NCBI RefSeq assembly: GCF_029167645.1
Contig: NZ_CP119147.1
Coordinates: forward strand, 5,350,501 to 5,414,500
DNA length: 64,000 bases
Direction of reading: 5' to 3'
Origin: Streptomyces sp. AM 2-1-1
Lineage (GTDB): Bacteria > Actinomycetota > Actinomycetes > Streptomycetales > Streptomycetaceae
Of the stretch, positions 1 to 9,421 are shown piece after piece (positions within the stretch are counted from its first letter, which is position 1; each line of letters opens with the position of its first letter). The notes under the pieces are model-generated. The model saw only the letters and a program-made list of their open reading frames with translations. It had not been told where the DNA came from and made no database searches. A program made the position numbers and the translations under genes.

Positions 1-48
1 GTGCTCGCGGATCTGTTCGCGCAGCGAGTGGACGACGGGCGGGGTCAT
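1..48 (-). CDS. N-terminal end of a probable GntR-family transcriptional regulator (partial)
   Basis: Only the first 16 codons are inside the window, read from an ATG at 48 and starting MTPPVVHSLREQIREH. A good Shine-Dalgarno (AAGGAG) lies just upstream of the ATG. A short hydrophobic start followed by LREQIREH is what the first helix of a GntR/FadR winged-helix domain usually looks like. From memory, a GntR regulator sits between the E2 gene and aceE in Streptomyces, which supports the call. The DNA-binding and effector domains lie outside the window, so the family assignment is inference. Confidence 0.55.
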   Translation of the reverse strand, partial: MTPPVVHSLREQIREH

Positions 49-125
49 GAGGTGCTCCTTCGGGCGAACCGGTGCCGACTGCGACCGGCCACGGCCGCCG
101 AGCGCCGTGGTGTCTAGACAATACG

Positions 126-167
126 GCGGCGCCCCCGCCCGGGAGGTGGTCCGGACGGGGGCGCCGC
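126..167 (-). terminator. Hairpin downstream of the E2 gene
   Basis: Two 17-base arms (126-142 and 151-167) pair with one mismatch and enclose an 8-base loop. It lies 28 bases past the stop of the E2 gene on the minus strand, so it is a likely transcript end for the lpd-E2 pair. There is no clear U-tract, as is common for Streptomyces terminators. Confidence 0.5.
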
Positions 168-194
168 TGGTGAGGCTCGTTACAGCAGGATCGT

Positions 195-2039
195 TCAGAG
201 GCCGAGCTCGACCTCGAACTCACCGGCCTCCAGGATCGCCTTGACCGAGGTCAGGTAACGGGCGGCGTCCGCGCCGTCCACCAGACGGTGGTCGTAGGAG
301 AGCGAGAGGTACGTCATGTCACGGATGCCGATGACGGTGCCCTCGGCGGTCTCGATGACGGCCGGACGCTTCACCGTGGCACCGATGCCCAGGATGGCGG
401 CCTGGTTCGGCGGCACGATGACGGTGTCGAAGAGCGCACCGCGCGAGCCGGTGTTGCTGATGGTGAAGGTGGCACCCGACATGTCGTCCGGGGTGAGGCC
501 GCCACCGCGGGCCTTGCCGGCCAGCTCGGCGGTCTTCTTCGAGATGCCGGCGATGTTCAGGTCGCCCGCACCCTTGATGACCGGGGTCATCAGACCCTTC
601 TCGGCGTCCACGGCGATGCCGATGTTCTCCGAGTCGAAGTACGTGATGGTGCCTTCGCCCTCGTTGATCCGGGCGTTGACGACCGGGTGGGCCTTCAGCG
701 CCTGGGCCGCCGCCTTCACGAAGAACGGCATCGGGGAGAGCTTGACGCCCTCGCGGGCGGCGAACGCGGCCTTCGCCTGGTTGCGCAGCTTCATCAGCTT
801 GGTGATGTCGACCTCGATGACCGAGGTCAGCTGGGCCTGCGAGTGCAGCGCCTTCATCATGTTCTCGCCGATGACCTTGCGCATGCGGGTCATCTTGACG
901 GTCTGACCGCGCAGCGGCGAGGCCTCCAGCTTCGGAGCCTGGGAAGCGGCCGGAGCGGCGGCGGGAGCCGGAGCCGCAGCGGCGGCCTTGGCGGCCTCCG
1001 CGGCGGCGATGACGTCCTGCTTGCGGATTCGGCCACCGACGCCGGTGCCCTTCACCGCGCCCAGGTCGACGCTGTTCTCCGTAGCGAGCTTGCGGACCAG
1101 CGGCGTGACGTACGCGCCCTCGTCACCGGAGGCCGCGGCCGGGGTGACCGGAGCCGGAGCGGCGGGAGCCGGAGCGGGGGCGGCGGGAGCCTGCGCGGCG
1201 GGGGCCGGAGCGGCAGCGGGAGCCGGGGCGGCCGGGGCCGGAGCAGGGGCGGCCGGGGCAGGGGCGGCCGGCGCCGGGGCCGGAGCAGGGGCAGCCGGGG
1301 CCGGAGCGGCCTGGGCCGGAGCCGGGGCAGCGGGGGCCGGAGCGGCGGCCGGAGCCGCGCCCTTGGCACCGATGACGGCGAGCTTGGCGCCGACCTCGGC
1401 GGTCTCGTCCTCGGCGACGACGATCTCCAGCAGCACGCCGGAGACCGGGGCCGGGATCTCGGTGTCGACCTTGTCCGTGGAGACCTCGAGCAGGGGCTCG
1501 TCCTCCGTGACCTCCTCGCCGACCTCCTTCAGCCAGCGGGTGACGGTGCCCTCGGTGACGCTCTCGCCGAGCGCCGGGAGGGTCACGTCGGTGCCCTCGG
1601 CGGAGGTCGCGCCGGCGGTGTCCTCGGCGGTCGGGGCCGGGGCGGGAGCCTCGGTCTCGGTCGACGGGGCGGTGGGCGCCTCGGTGGCGGGCTCGGCGGC
1701 CGGAGCCTCGGCCTCGGCCGGAGCCTCGGCCTCGGCCGGGGCAGCGGCCTCGGCCGGGGCGGAGGCCTCGGCCGGGGCGGAGGCCTCGGCCGGGGCGCCG
1801 GAGCCGTCGTCGATGACGGCCAGCTCGGCGCCGACCTCGACGGTCTCGTCCTCGGCGACCTTGATGGAGGCCAGGACGCCGGAGACGGGGGAGGGGATCT
1901 CGGTGTCGACCTTGTCGGTCGAGACCTCCAGCAACGGCTCGTCAGCCTCGACGCGCTCGCCCTCGGCCTTCAGCCAACGGGTGACAGTGCCCTCGGTGAC
2001 GCTCTCGCCGAGAGCCGGAAGGGTTACGGAAACCGACAT
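195..2039 (-). CDS. sucB: Dihydrolipoamide acyltransferase (E2) with two lipoyl domains
   Basis: 614-residue E2 subunit of a 2-oxoacid dehydrogenase complex; it carries acyl groups on lipoyl-lysine to CoA. Two lipoyl domains contain the STDKVDTE motif with lipoyl lysines near K43 and K190. They are separated by Ala/Pro/Glu-rich and Ala/Pro-rich linkers (about residues 80-148 and 230-300). A peripheral-subunit-binding segment (TPLVRKLA) follows, then the catalytic domain ending with DHRLVDG, with the catalytic His near 584. It is usually annotated sucB. In actinobacteria, however, the two-lipoyl E2 next to lpd and aceE is the pyruvate dehydrogenase E2 (DlaT/AceF), and the succinyltransferase is fused to the 2-oxoglutarate E1. 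A pyruvate dehydrogenase role is therefore more likely. It follows lpd after 56 bp. Confidence 0.93.
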   Translation of the reverse strand: MSVSVTLPALGESVTEGTVTRWLKAEGERVEADEPLLEVSTDKVDTEIPSPVSGVLASIKVAEDETVEVGAELAVIDDGSGAPAEASAPAEASAPAEAAAPAEAEAPAEAEAPAAEPATEAPTAPSTETEAPAPAPTAEDTAGATSAEGTDVTLPALGESVTEGTVTRWLKEVGEEVTEDEPLLEVSTDKVDTEIPAPVSGVLLEIVVAEDETAEVGAKLAVIGAKGAAPAAAPAPAAPAPAQAAPAPAAPAPAPAPAAPAPAAPAPAPAAPAPAAAPAPAAQAPAAPAPAPAAPAPVTPAAASGDEGAYVTPLVRKLATENSVDLGAVKGTGVGGRIRKQDVIAAAEAAKAAAAAPAPAAAPAASQAPKLEASPLRGQTVKMTRMRKVIGENMMKALHSQAQLTSVIEVDITKLMKLRNQAKAAFAAREGVKLSPMPFFVKAAAQALKAHPVVNARINEGEGTITYFDSENIGIAVDAEKGLMTPVIKGAGDLNIAGISKKTAELAGKARGGGLTPDDMSGATFTISNTGSRGALFDTVIVPPNQAAILGIGATVKRPAVIETAEGTVIGIRDMTYLSLSYDHRLVDGADAARYLTSVKAILEAGEFEVELGL

Positions 2040-2095
2040 GGTTTCGGTTGCTCCTTACGAATTGCGGAAGTGGTCGGTCGTCGCCCGGGACTGGA

Positions 2096-3484
2096 TCAGT
2101 CGTGGGAGTGGAGCGGCTTGCCGGCCAGCGCGAGGTGGGCTTCGCCCATGGCCTCGTTCTGGGTCGGGTGGGCGTGGATGAGCTGCGCGACCTCGGCCGG
2201 CAGCGCCTCCCAGTTGTAGATCAGCTGCGCCTCGCCGACCTGCTCGCCCATGCGGTCACCGACCATGTGGACGCCGACCACGGCACCGTCCTTGACCTGG
2301 ACGAGCTTGATCTCGCCCGCGGTCTTCAGGATCTTGCTCTTGCCGTTGCCCGCGAGGTTGTACTTGAGGGCCACGACCTTGTCCGCGCCGTAGATCTCCT
2401 TGGCCTTGGCCTCGGAGATGCCGACCGAGGCGACCTCGGGGTGGCAGTACGTCACCTTCGGCACACCGTCGTAGTCGATCGGCACCGTCTTCAGGCCGGC
2501 CAGCCGCTCCGCGACGAGGATGCCCTCGGCGAAACCGACGTGCGCCAGCTGGAGGGTCGGGGCGAGGTCGCCCACGGCCGAGATCGTCGGAACATTGGTC
2601 TGCATGTACTCGTCGACGAGGACGTAGCCGCGGTCCATCGCGACGCCGGCCTCCTCGTACCCGAGGCCCTGCGAGACCGGGCCGCGGCCGATCGCGACCA
2701 GCAGCACCTCCGCCTCGAAGGTCTTGCCGTCGGCGAGGGTCACGCGGACGCCGTCCTGCGTGTACTCGGCCTTGTCGAAGAAGGTGCCGAGGTTGAACTT
2801 GATGCCGCGCTTGCGGAACGCGCGCTCCAGAAGCTTCGAGCTGTTCTCGTCCTCGACCGGGACCAGGTGCTTCAGGCCCTCGACGATGGTCACGTCGGTG
2901 CCGAAGGACTTCCACGCCGAGGCGAACTCGACGCCGATGACGCCGCCGCCGAGCACGATGGCCGACTTCGGGACACGGTCCAGCTTCAGCGCGTGGTCCG
3001 AGGAGATGATCCGGTTGCCGTCGATCTCCAGGCCGGGCAGCGAGCGCGGCACGGAGCCGGTCGCCAGCACGACGTGACGGCCCTGCACGCGCTCGCCGTT
3101 CACGTCCACCGAGGTCGGGGACGACAGGCGGCCCTCACCCTCGATGTAGTGCACCTTGCGCGAGGCGATGAGACCCTGCAGGCCCTTGTACAGGCCCGAG
3201 ATCACCTCGTCCTTGTACTTGTGGACGGCCTCGATGTCGATGCCCTCGAAGGTGGCCTTGACACCGAACTGCTCGGCTTCGCGTGCCTGGTCGGCGATCT
3301 CGCCGGCGTGCAGCAGTGCCTTGGTCGGGATGCAGCCGTTGTGCAGGCAGGTACCGCCGACCTTGCCCTTCTCGATCAGAGCGACGTCCAGGCCCAGCTG
3401 CGCTCCGCGCAGGGCCGCGGCGTAACCGCCACTGCCACCGCCGAGGATCACTAGGTCGAAAACGGTGCTGGCGTCGTTCGCCAC
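2096..3484 (-). CDS. lpdA: Dihydrolipoamide dehydrogenase (E3)
   Basis: 462-residue FAD flavoprotein that reoxidises dihydrolipoamide on E2 using NAD+. It has the N-terminal FAD dinucleotide fold (LVILGGGSGG), the redox-active disulfide CLHNGC at about C46/C51, a central NAD-binding GGGVIGVEFAS motif, a second FAD contact (TISAVGDLA) and the C-terminal HPTQNE active-site base near residues 439-444. I chose the GTG at 3484 because GGAGG precedes it by 7 bases and the usual family N-terminus begins there; the frame stays open upstream without family similarity. It is transcribed with the downstream E2 gene. Confidence 0.95.
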   Translation of the reverse strand: MANDASTVFDLVILGGGSGGYAAALRGAQLGLDVALIEKGKVGGTCLHNGCIPTKALLHAGEIADQAREAEQFGVKATFEGIDIEAVHKYKDEVISGLYKGLQGLIASRKVHYIEGEGRLSSPTSVDVNGERVQGRHVVLATGSVPRSLPGLEIDGNRIISSDHALKLDRVPKSAIVLGGGVIGVEFASAWKSFGTDVTIVEGLKHLVPVEDENSSKLLERAFRKRGIKFNLGTFFDKAEYTQDGVRVTLADGKTFEAEVLLVAIGRGPVSQGLGYEEAGVAMDRGYVLVDEYMQTNVPTISAVGDLAPTLQLAHVGFAEGILVAERLAGLKTVPIDYDGVPKVTYCHPEVASVGISEAKAKEIYGADKVVALKYNLAGNGKSKILKTAGEIKLVQVKDGAVVGVHMVGDRMGEQVGEAQLIYNWEALPAEVAQLIHAHPTQNEAMGEAHLALAGKPLHSHD

Positions 3485-3777
3485 GTCACGTCCTCCATGC
3501 ATGTGCGCCGTACGCCGGGCCCCGTGGGGTGTGACCGGCCGGTCGGCTGGTGTTCGGCCGCTTGAGTCGTTCGGCCCTGTGGTGGGGGCCCTGTCCTGCC
3601 GAGAACCCATCTTCGCACTTGTTGACCGCCGACGGGACGCGGGGCCCGATCCGGACGGGGCGCCGCGCGGCCGGTCGCGGTCAGCCCCCGCGTGGAAACG
3701 GATGGATTCGGCGGTGTTCGCCGGGTGCGAAACCTCGCTGACCGGCGCCTGCCCCGGTTCGTACGGCGCACACGATG

Positions 3778-3811
3778 CGTACGGCCCCGGACAACCGCCC
3801 GGGGCCGTACG
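3778..3811 (-). terminator. Hairpin downstream of pepA
   Basis: Perfect 13-bp arms (3778-3790 and 3799-3811) with an 8-base loop, 47 bases past the pepA stop on the minus strand. The rest of the 374-bp gap between pepA and lpd (3485-3858) should hold the lpd promoter; I see no convincing -35/-10 pair there. Confidence 0.6.
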
Positions 3812-3858
3812 ACTTGGTCACAGAGGACCGCCCGGTCCCGCAGGACCGGCGACGGGGG

Positions 3859-5400
3859 TCAGCCCAGGTCGCCCGCGGCGGTGCGCTCCGCGAGCCGGAC
3901 CAGGGTGCGGACCGAGGAGCCGGTGCCGCCCTTGGGGGTGTAGCCGTACGGCGCGCCCTCGTGGAAGGCCGGACCCGCGATGTCCAGGTGCGCCCAGGCG
4001 ATGCCCTCGCCGACGAACTCCTTCAGGAACAGGCCGGCCACCAGGCCGCCGCCCATCCGCTCACCCATGTTGGCGATGTCGGCGGTCGAGGAGTCCATGC
4101 CCTTGCGCAGGTCGGACGGGAGCGGCATGGGCCAGGACGCCTCGCCGACCTCCTCGGCGATCTCGTGGATCGACGTGCGGAAGGCGTCGTCGTTGGCCAT
4201 GATGCCGAACGTGCGGTTGCCGAGCGCCAGCACCATGGCGCCGGTCAGGGTCGCCACGTCGACGATCGCGTCGGGGGCCTCCTCGGAGGCGCGGGTCAGC
4301 GCGTCGGCGAGGACGAGCCGGCCCTCCGCGTCCGTGTTGAGGACCTCCACGGTCTTGCCGCTGTACATGTGGAGTACGTCACCGGGGCGGGTGGCGTTGC
4401 CCGACGGCATGTTCTCCGCGAGCGCCAGCCAGCCGGTGACGTTGACGCGCAGGCCGAGGCGGGACGCGGCGACGACGGTGGCGAAGACGGCGGCGGCGCC
4501 GCTCATGTCGCACTTCATCGTCTCGTTGTGCCCGGCCGGCTTGAGCGAGATGCCGCCCGAGTCGTAGGTGATGCCCTTGCCCACCAGGGCCAGGGTCTTC
4601 TCCGCCTTGGGGTGCGTGTAGGCGAGCTTCACCAGGCGGGGGCCGCGGGCGGCGCCCTGGCCGACGCCGAGGAGGCCGCCGTAGCCGCCCTTGACGAGCG
4701 CCTTCTCGTCGAGCACCTGGACCTTGATGCCGTGCTCCTTGCCCGCGGCGGCGGCCACGGCGGCGAAGGACTCGGGGTAGAGGTCGTTCGGAGGGGTGTT
4801 GATCAGGTCGCGGGCCCGGTTGATCTCCTCGGCCACGGCGACGGCGCGCTCGGCGGCGGCCTTGAAGGCCTTGTCGCGCGGCTTGGTGCCGAGCAGGGCG
4901 ACCTCGGCGAGCGGCAGCTTCGCCGCGTTGTCCCGGGCCGCCTGGGGGGCGAGCTTGTTCAGGCCGCCCTGGTAGGCGGTGAAGGCGTACGCGCCGAGCA
5001 GCGCGCCCTCGGCGACGGCGGCGGCGTCCTCGACGGTCGCGGCCGGCAGGGCGAACCCGGCCTTCTTCGCGCCGGTCAGGGCACGGGCCGCGACACCGGC
5101 GGCCCGGCGCAGGGTCTCGGAGTCGTAGGCGTCGTCCGAGTCCGGGACCGTGCCGAGGCCGACCGCCACGACGACGGGGGCCTTGAGGCCGCCCGCGGCG
5201 GGGACCTTGGTGAGTTCGCCCTCGGCACCGCTGGCGCCCAGGGTCTCCAGGACAGCCGCGAGCTTTCCGCCGAACGCCTTGTCCACGGCTTCGGCGCCCG
5301 GTGCGAGCACCGGTCCCTTGGAGCCCTTGGCGAGGCCGACGACGAGTGCGTCGGCGCGCAGCGTCGCCGCACCGGAGGTGCTGAGAGTGAGAGCAGTCAC
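3859..5400 (-). CDS. pepA: Leucyl aminopeptidase (M17, PepA)
   Basis: 513-residue cytosolic M17 aminopeptidase that removes N-terminal residues using two divalent metal ions. The C-terminal catalytic domain shows the M17 signatures VGKGITYDSGG (metal-binding Asp and active-site Lys) and NTDAEGRLVLAD (metal-binding Asp/Glu and active-site Arg). The N-terminal half is the variable Ala-rich domain. The GTG at 5400 gives the start MTALTLSTSGAATL, which fits the family length; an in-frame upstream ATG would add 23 basic residues with no conservation expected. It is probably monocistronic, closed by the hairpin at 3778-3811. Confidence 0.93.
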   Translation of the reverse strand: MTALTLSTSGAATLRADALVVGLAKGSKGPVLAPGAEAVDKAFGGKLAAVLETLGASGAEGELTKVPAAGGLKAPVVVAVGLGTVPDSDDAYDSETLRRAAGVAARALTGAKKAGFALPAATVEDAAAVAEGALLGAYAFTAYQGGLNKLAPQAARDNAAKLPLAEVALLGTKPRDKAFKAAAERAVAVAEEINRARDLINTPPNDLYPESFAAVAAAAGKEHGIKVQVLDEKALVKGGYGGLLGVGQGAARGPRLVKLAYTHPKAEKTLALVGKGITYDSGGISLKPAGHNETMKCDMSGAAAVFATVVAASRLGLRVNVTGWLALAENMPSGNATRPGDVLHMYSGKTVEVLNTDAEGRLVLADALTRASEEAPDAIVDVATLTGAMVLALGNRTFGIMANDDAFRTSIHEIAEEVGEASWPMPLPSDLRKGMDSSTADIANMGERMGGGLVAGLFLKEFVGEGIAWAHLDIAGPAFHEGAPYGYTPKGGTGSSVRTLVRLAERTAAGDLG

Positions 5401-5664
5401 GGTGGTGAATTCTCGCTTCCGTTGAGTTGCTGGATCGGTCGAGGGGTGGGCCGACCGTGCCCGGCGCATCGTAGACGCCCCCGCGACGCACCGGGAACGA
5501 GCCTACGCGCGCTGTTTCCGGGCGATCACGGCGGCGTTCACCTCGGAACGTGCCCGGCGCCGGGCACGCCCGCGAGGGACGCGAACGGGCCGGGAGCATA
5601 GGCTCGTTGGCGCACGGCCGCACCGAAGCGCGTCCGGCACGGACGGGGACGGGGTCGGGGAACG

Positions 5665-6609
5665 GTGGACGGGACGGATACGGGGACGCGTACGGGAACG
5701 GGTCGGGGGACGGCGTCCGGCGCGGCGAAGAGAGCCGGACGGCCGATGGCGGTCGCCCTCCTGATGGTGGCGCTGCTGCTCTCCGGCTGCACCTCGAAGG
5801 CCCCCCGGGAGGCCCCGGCGGGCCGGCCCGCCGCCGCTGCCCCGACGGCCCCGGCGACTGACTCGCCGGCCGAGGCCTCCCCGACGGACCCGGCCGCCCC
5901 GCGCTGGCGGCCCCGGCCGGGTCTGGACTGGCAGTGGCAGCTCTCCGGGCGGCTCGACACCACCGTGGACGTCCCGGTGTACGACATCGACGGCTTCGAC
6001 CACGGCGCCGCCGCGGTCGCCGCGCTGCACGACCGGGGCCGCAAGGTCGTCTGCTACCTCTCCACCGGCGCCCACGAGGAGTTCCGCCCGGACGCCGGTT
6101 CCTTCCCCGCGGCCGTGCTGGGCAAGGGCAACGGCTGGGAGGGCGAGCGCTGGCTCGACATCCGGCGCACCGACGTCCTGGAGCCGCTGATGGAGGCCCG
6201 GATCGCGATGTGCGCGGAGAAGGGGTTCGATGCCGTGGAGCCGGACAACATGGACGGCTACCGCAACGACACCGGGTTCCCGCTCACCGCCGCCGACCAG
6301 TTGGCCTACAACCGGCTGATCGCCCGCCTCGCCCACCGCCGCGGCCTCGCGGTCGGACTCAAGAACGACCTGGACCAGATCCCGGCGCTCGAACCGGACT
6401 TCGACTTCGCGGTCAACGAGCAGTGCGCCCAGTACGACGAGTGCGAGGAACTGCTCCCGTTCACCGAGGCGGACAAGGCCGTCTTCCACGTCGAGTACGA
6501 AGTGCCGGCCGCCGCCTTCTGCGCCCGCTCCCGCGAACTCGGGCTCAGCTCGCTGGAGAAGAGGTACGCACTGGGCTCCTGGCGGAAGAGCTGCGCGTCC
6601 GGGTCCTGA
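5665..6609 (+). CDS. Secreted lipoprotein, GH114-like endo-alpha-1,4-polygalactosaminidase family
   Basis: 314 residues with a lipobox (LLLSGC), so probably lipid-anchored outside the membrane. The mature part resembles the GH114 TIM-barrel family: a WQWQLSG start, VYDIDGFD, VVCYLSTGA, GWEGERWLDIR, then GFDAVEPDNMDGY with the acidic residues expected at the active site, and VGLKNDLDQ. GH114 enzymes cleave galactosaminogalactan-type polymers. The substrate here is not shown, and some family members are uncharacterised. The start is uncertain: ATG 5665 or ATG 5746 are both possible, and the latter leaves a very short signal n-region. Confidence 0.75.
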   Translation: MDGTDTGTRTGTGRGTASGAAKRAGRPMAVALLMVALLLSGCTSKAPREAPAGRPAAAAPTAPATDSPAEASPTDPAAPRWRPRPGLDWQWQLSGRLDTTVDVPVYDIDGFDHGAAAVAALHDRGRKVVCYLSTGAHEEFRPDAGSFPAAVLGKGNGWEGERWLDIRRTDVLEPLMEARIAMCAEKGFDAVEPDNMDGYRNDTGFPLTAADQLAYNRLIARLAHRRGLAVGLKNDLDQIPALEPDFDFAVNEQCAQYDECEELLPFTEADKAVFHVEYEVPAAAFCARSRELGLSSLEKRYALGSWRKSCASGS

Positions 6610-6622
6610 GCCGGGCCCCGCG

Positions 6623-7417
6623 TCAGCCGACCGCCAGCACCACCAGGGCCGCCGTCGCCGCCGTCTCCTCCACCGCCCCGAACACGTCCCCCGTCACCCC
6701 GCCGAACCGCCGCACGCAGTGCCGCAGCAGCACCTCGGCCGCGCCGAGCGCGAGCAGCGCGGCCAGCGCGGCGTGCGCGGCCCCGCCCGCCCAGCCAGGC
6801 CCCTCCGTCCCGCCCGCCCCGGCCGCGGCGCAGGCCACGAGCGCGGCCACCGCGACCAGGACCGCCCCGCGCACCGGGACGGTGCCGGCCACCACCGCGC
6901 CCAGCCCTTCGGGACGGGCCGCCGGCACGCCCCGGCGCGACGCCGACGTCAGCGCGAGCCGGGCGGCGACGGCGGCCACCACCGTGCCCGCCGCGCCCTC
7001 GGTCCAGCCCCGGCCGTACAGCCCGTACCCCGCGGCGACCTGTGTCAGCAGCACGAGGACCAGGGTGACCACGCCGAACGGCCCGACGTCGGACTGTTTC
7101 ATGATCCGCAGCGCGTCCCCGGCCGGCTTGGCGCTGCCGAGCCCGTCCGCCGTGTCCGCGAGGCCGTCCAGATGCAGGCCCCGGGTGAGCACGGCCGGTA
7201 CGGCGGCGGAGGCGACGGCCGCGAGCAGCGGGCCCGAGCCGAGCAGCAGTGCCACCGAACCGAGCCCCGCCGCGAGCAGCCCCACCACGACCCCGGCGAG
7301 CGGCGCGCAGAGCATGCCCGCACGGGCGGCGTCACGGTCCCAGCGGGTGACGCGTACGGGGAGCGCGGTGAGGGTGCCGAAGGCGAAGCGGAGGCCGTGG
7401 CTGTTCAGGGAGGTCAC
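6623..7417 (-). CDS. cobS: Adenosylcobinamide-GDP ribazoletransferase (cobalamin synthase)
   Basis: 264-residue polytopic membrane protein that joins alpha-ribazole to adenosylcobinamide-GDP in the last steps of B12 assembly. The N-terminal FGTLTALPV motif and the HLDGLADTADGLG motif, with acidic Mg-binding residues, are diagnostic of CobS. Several Ala/Val-rich membrane segments follow. I chose GTG 7417 because TAACGT lies exactly 7 bases upstream, a -10 box placed for leaderless transcription; the alternative GTG 7426 overlaps that box. cobT and the cobU fusion are close by, separated by other genes. Confidence 0.92.
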   Translation of the reverse strand: MTSLNSHGLRFAFGTLTALPVRVTRWDRDAARAGMLCAPLAGVVVGLLAAGLGSVALLLGSGPLLAAVASAAVPAVLTRGLHLDGLADTADGLGSAKPAGDALRIMKQSDVGPFGVVTLVLVLLTQVAAGYGLYGRGWTEGAAGTVVAAVAARLALTSASRRGVPAARPEGLGAVVAGTVPVRGAVLVAVAALVACAAAGAGGTEGPGWAGGAAHAALAALLALGAAEVLLRHCVRRFGGVTGDVFGAVEETAATAALVVLAVG

Positions 7418-7506
7418 CGCGAGCACGTTAGCCCGTGCGCAACGCCGGTCGATCGGACAAGATGTGACGAATATGCATCAAAGGTGACCGACTGGGAGAG
7501 GGTGGC

Positions 7507-8268
7507 ATGGGTCACTGGTGGCACAGCAACATCACCGAACCGGGAAAGCTGCCGCTGCTCCTCGCGCTGGCCGCGTTCGTGCTGACCTTCGCCGTCACCC
7601 GCACCATCACCCGCATGATCCGGGCCGGGAAGGGACCGTTCCGCAACATCACCCCGGGCGGGGTCCACGTGCACCACGTCGTCCCCGGGGTGGTCCTCTC
7701 CGTCCTCGGCGGCTTCGGCGCGGTCGCCAGCGGTCAGCACGGCGTCACCGCCCTGGTCTTCGCGGTGATCTTCGGGATCGGGGCCGGCCTGGTTCTGGAC
7801 GAGTTCGCGCTGATCCTGCACCTGGACGACGTCTACTGGACGGAGCAGGGCCGTCAGAGCGTGGAGATGGTCGTGCTGACGACCTCGCTCGTGCTGCTGG
7901 TCCTCGGCGGCTTCTCCCCGTTCGGGGTGGACGAACTGACGGACGAACAGGAGAACGGCCGGCTCGGCCTCGTCCTGACCATGGTCGTCAACTTCCTCTT
8001 CGTGCTGATCGCGCTCTTCAAGGGCAAGGCGCGGATGGCGGTCGTCGGTGCCCTGGTCCCCTTCGTGGCGGTGATCGGCGCCCTCCGCCTGGCCCGCCCC
8101 GGCTCACCGTGGGCCAAGCGGTTCTACGGCCGGCGCCACCGGGCCCGCGCCCGCGCGGTGCTCCGCGCCTACCACCACGACGTGCGCTGGGCCGGGCCCC
8201 GCCGCAGGTTCCAGGACCTGATCGGCGGCGCCCCGGACCGCGTGCCGCTGCCCGGTCCGAAGCCCTGA
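7507..8268 (+). CDS. Polytopic membrane protein of unknown function
   Basis: 253 residues with about five hydrophobic segments. I do not recognise a characterised family. It is distinctive for charged and His-rich motifs inside or beside membrane segments: GVHVHHVVPG after the first helix and LVLDEFALILHLDDVYW in the third. The C-terminus is basic and cytosolic-looking. The start ATG 7507 has a GGGAGAGGG Shine-Dalgarno. It is divergent from cobS and ends 8 bp before the convergent cobT stop. The position between cobalamin genes may be coincidental; nothing in the sequence ties it to B12. Confidence 0.8.
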   Translation: MGHWWHSNITEPGKLPLLLALAAFVLTFAVTRTITRMIRAGKGPFRNITPGGVHVHHVVPGVVLSVLGGFGAVASGQHGVTALVFAVIFGIGAGLVLDEFALILHLDDVYWTEQGRQSVEMVVLTTSLVLLVLGGFSPFGVDELTDEQENGRLGLVLTMVVNFLFVLIALFKGKARMAVVGALVPFVAVIGALRLARPGSPWAKRFYGRRHRARARAVLRAYHHDVRWAGPRRRFQDLIGGAPDRVPLPGPKP

Positions 8269-8275
8269 CCCGGTC

Positions 8276-9421
8276 TCAGACGGCCGGACCGGCGGCCCCG
8301 TCCCGCTCCCCGGCCGGGCCCCCGTCGGCGTGCTCGCCGTGGGGCTGTCCCCCGTCGGTGTGTTCACCGTCGGCCGGCTTCTCCGGCTCGCGCTCCGGCA
8401 GCTCGGCGGCGAACGCGGCGGCGGCCCGCACCAGCGGGAGGGCGAGCAGCGCGCCCGTGCCCTCGCCGACCGTCACCCCGTGGTCGAGCAGCGGCGTCAG
8501 CGCCATCCGGTCCAGCGCCTTCGCCTGCGCGGGCTCGCCGCTCGCGTGCCCGGCCAGCCACCAGTCCGGCGCCCGGAACGCGGCCCGCTGCGCCACCAGG
8601 GCGCATGCCGCCGAGACCACGCCGTCCAGCACCACCGGCAGCCGGCGCACGGCGCACTGGAGCAGGAAGCCCGTCATCGCGGCGAGGTCCGCGCCGCCCA
8701 CCGTCGCCAGCAGCTCCACCTGGTCGCCGAGGACCGGGCGGGCCCGGCGCAGCGCGTCCCGGATCGCCGCGCACTTGCGCATCCACGCCAGGTCGTCGAT
8801 CCCCGCGCCGCCGCGTCCGGTCACCACCGACGCGTCGGTGCCGCAGAGCGCGGCGATGAGGGTGGCGGCCGCCGTCGTCCCGCCCACGCTGATGTCGCCC
8901 AGGACCACCAGATCCGTACCGGAGTCGGCCTCCTCGTCGGCGATCCGGATGCCCAGCCGGACGGCCTCGGCCGCCTCCTCGGCGGTGAGGGCGTCCTCGA
9001 TGTCGATCCGCCCGGTGCCACGTCGCACCCGGCTCCGTACGACGGACTCCGGCAGCAGCTCCGGATCGCAGTCCAGTCCGGCGTCGACGATCCGTACCGG
9101 CACCGAGAACCGCCGGGCCAGCACCGCCAGCGGGCTCGAACCGTCCAGGGTGGCGCGGACCAGCTCGTACGCGCTCCCCGCGGGCCGCCCGGAGACGCCG
9201 AGCTCCGCCACCCGGTGGTCGCCGGCGAAGAGCACCACGCGGGGCTGGTCCACCGGCCGGACCGGCACGGTCTGCTGCGCGGCGGACAGCCACTCGCCCA
9301 GTTCGTCGAGCCGGCCGAGCGCGCCGGGCGGGACGGTCAGCCGCGCCCGGCGGTCCTCCGCGTCGCGGCGGACGCCGCCGTCGGGGCGCTCGATCAGGTC
9401 GGAGAAGTCGTCCAGGTTCAC
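8276..9421 (-). CDS. cobT: Nicotinate-nucleotide--dimethylbenzimidazole phosphoribosyltransferase
   Basis: 381-residue enzyme that transfers phosphoribose from nicotinate mononucleotide to the lower-ligand base in cobalamin synthesis. CobT signatures are visible: PPGALGRLDELGEW near the N-terminus, LGDISVGGTTAAA, LLATVGGADLAAMTGF, and the C-terminal VGEGTGALLALPL with the catalytic Glu. The last 40 residues are a Glu/Pro/Gly-rich tail absent from typical CobT. GTG 9421 with GAGG nine bases upstream is preferred over ATG 9448, which has no ribosome binding site. The 299-bp region to the next gene holds divergent promoters. Confidence 0.9.
   Translation of the reverse strand: MNLDDFSDLIERPDGGVRRDAEDRRARLTVPPGALGRLDELGEWLSAAQQTVPVRPVDQPRVVLFAGDHRVAELGVSGRPAGSAYELVRATLDGSSPLAVLARRFSVPVRIVDAGLDCDPELLPESVVRSRVRRGTGRIDIEDALTAEEAAEAVRLGIRIADEEADSGTDLVVLGDISVGGTTAAATLIAALCGTDASVVTGRGGAGIDDLAWMRKCAAIRDALRRARPVLGDQVELLATVGGADLAAMTGFLLQCAVRRLPVVLDGVVSAACALVAQRAAFRAPDWWLAGHASGEPAQAKALDRMALTPLLDHGVTVGEGTGALLALPLVRAAAAFAAELPEREPEKPADGEHTDGGQPHGEHADGGPAGERDGAAGPAV

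Noticed and set aside
288..2219. Long open frame opposite the E2 gene (643 codons)
   Set aside because: It is antisense to the Ala/Pro-rich E2 gene; Gly/Arg-rich composition and lack of domains show it is a high-GC shadow.
3451..3771. 106-codon minus-strand frame upstream of lpd
   Set aside because: Arginine-rich and proline-rich with no family resemblance; it overlaps the lpd start in another frame.
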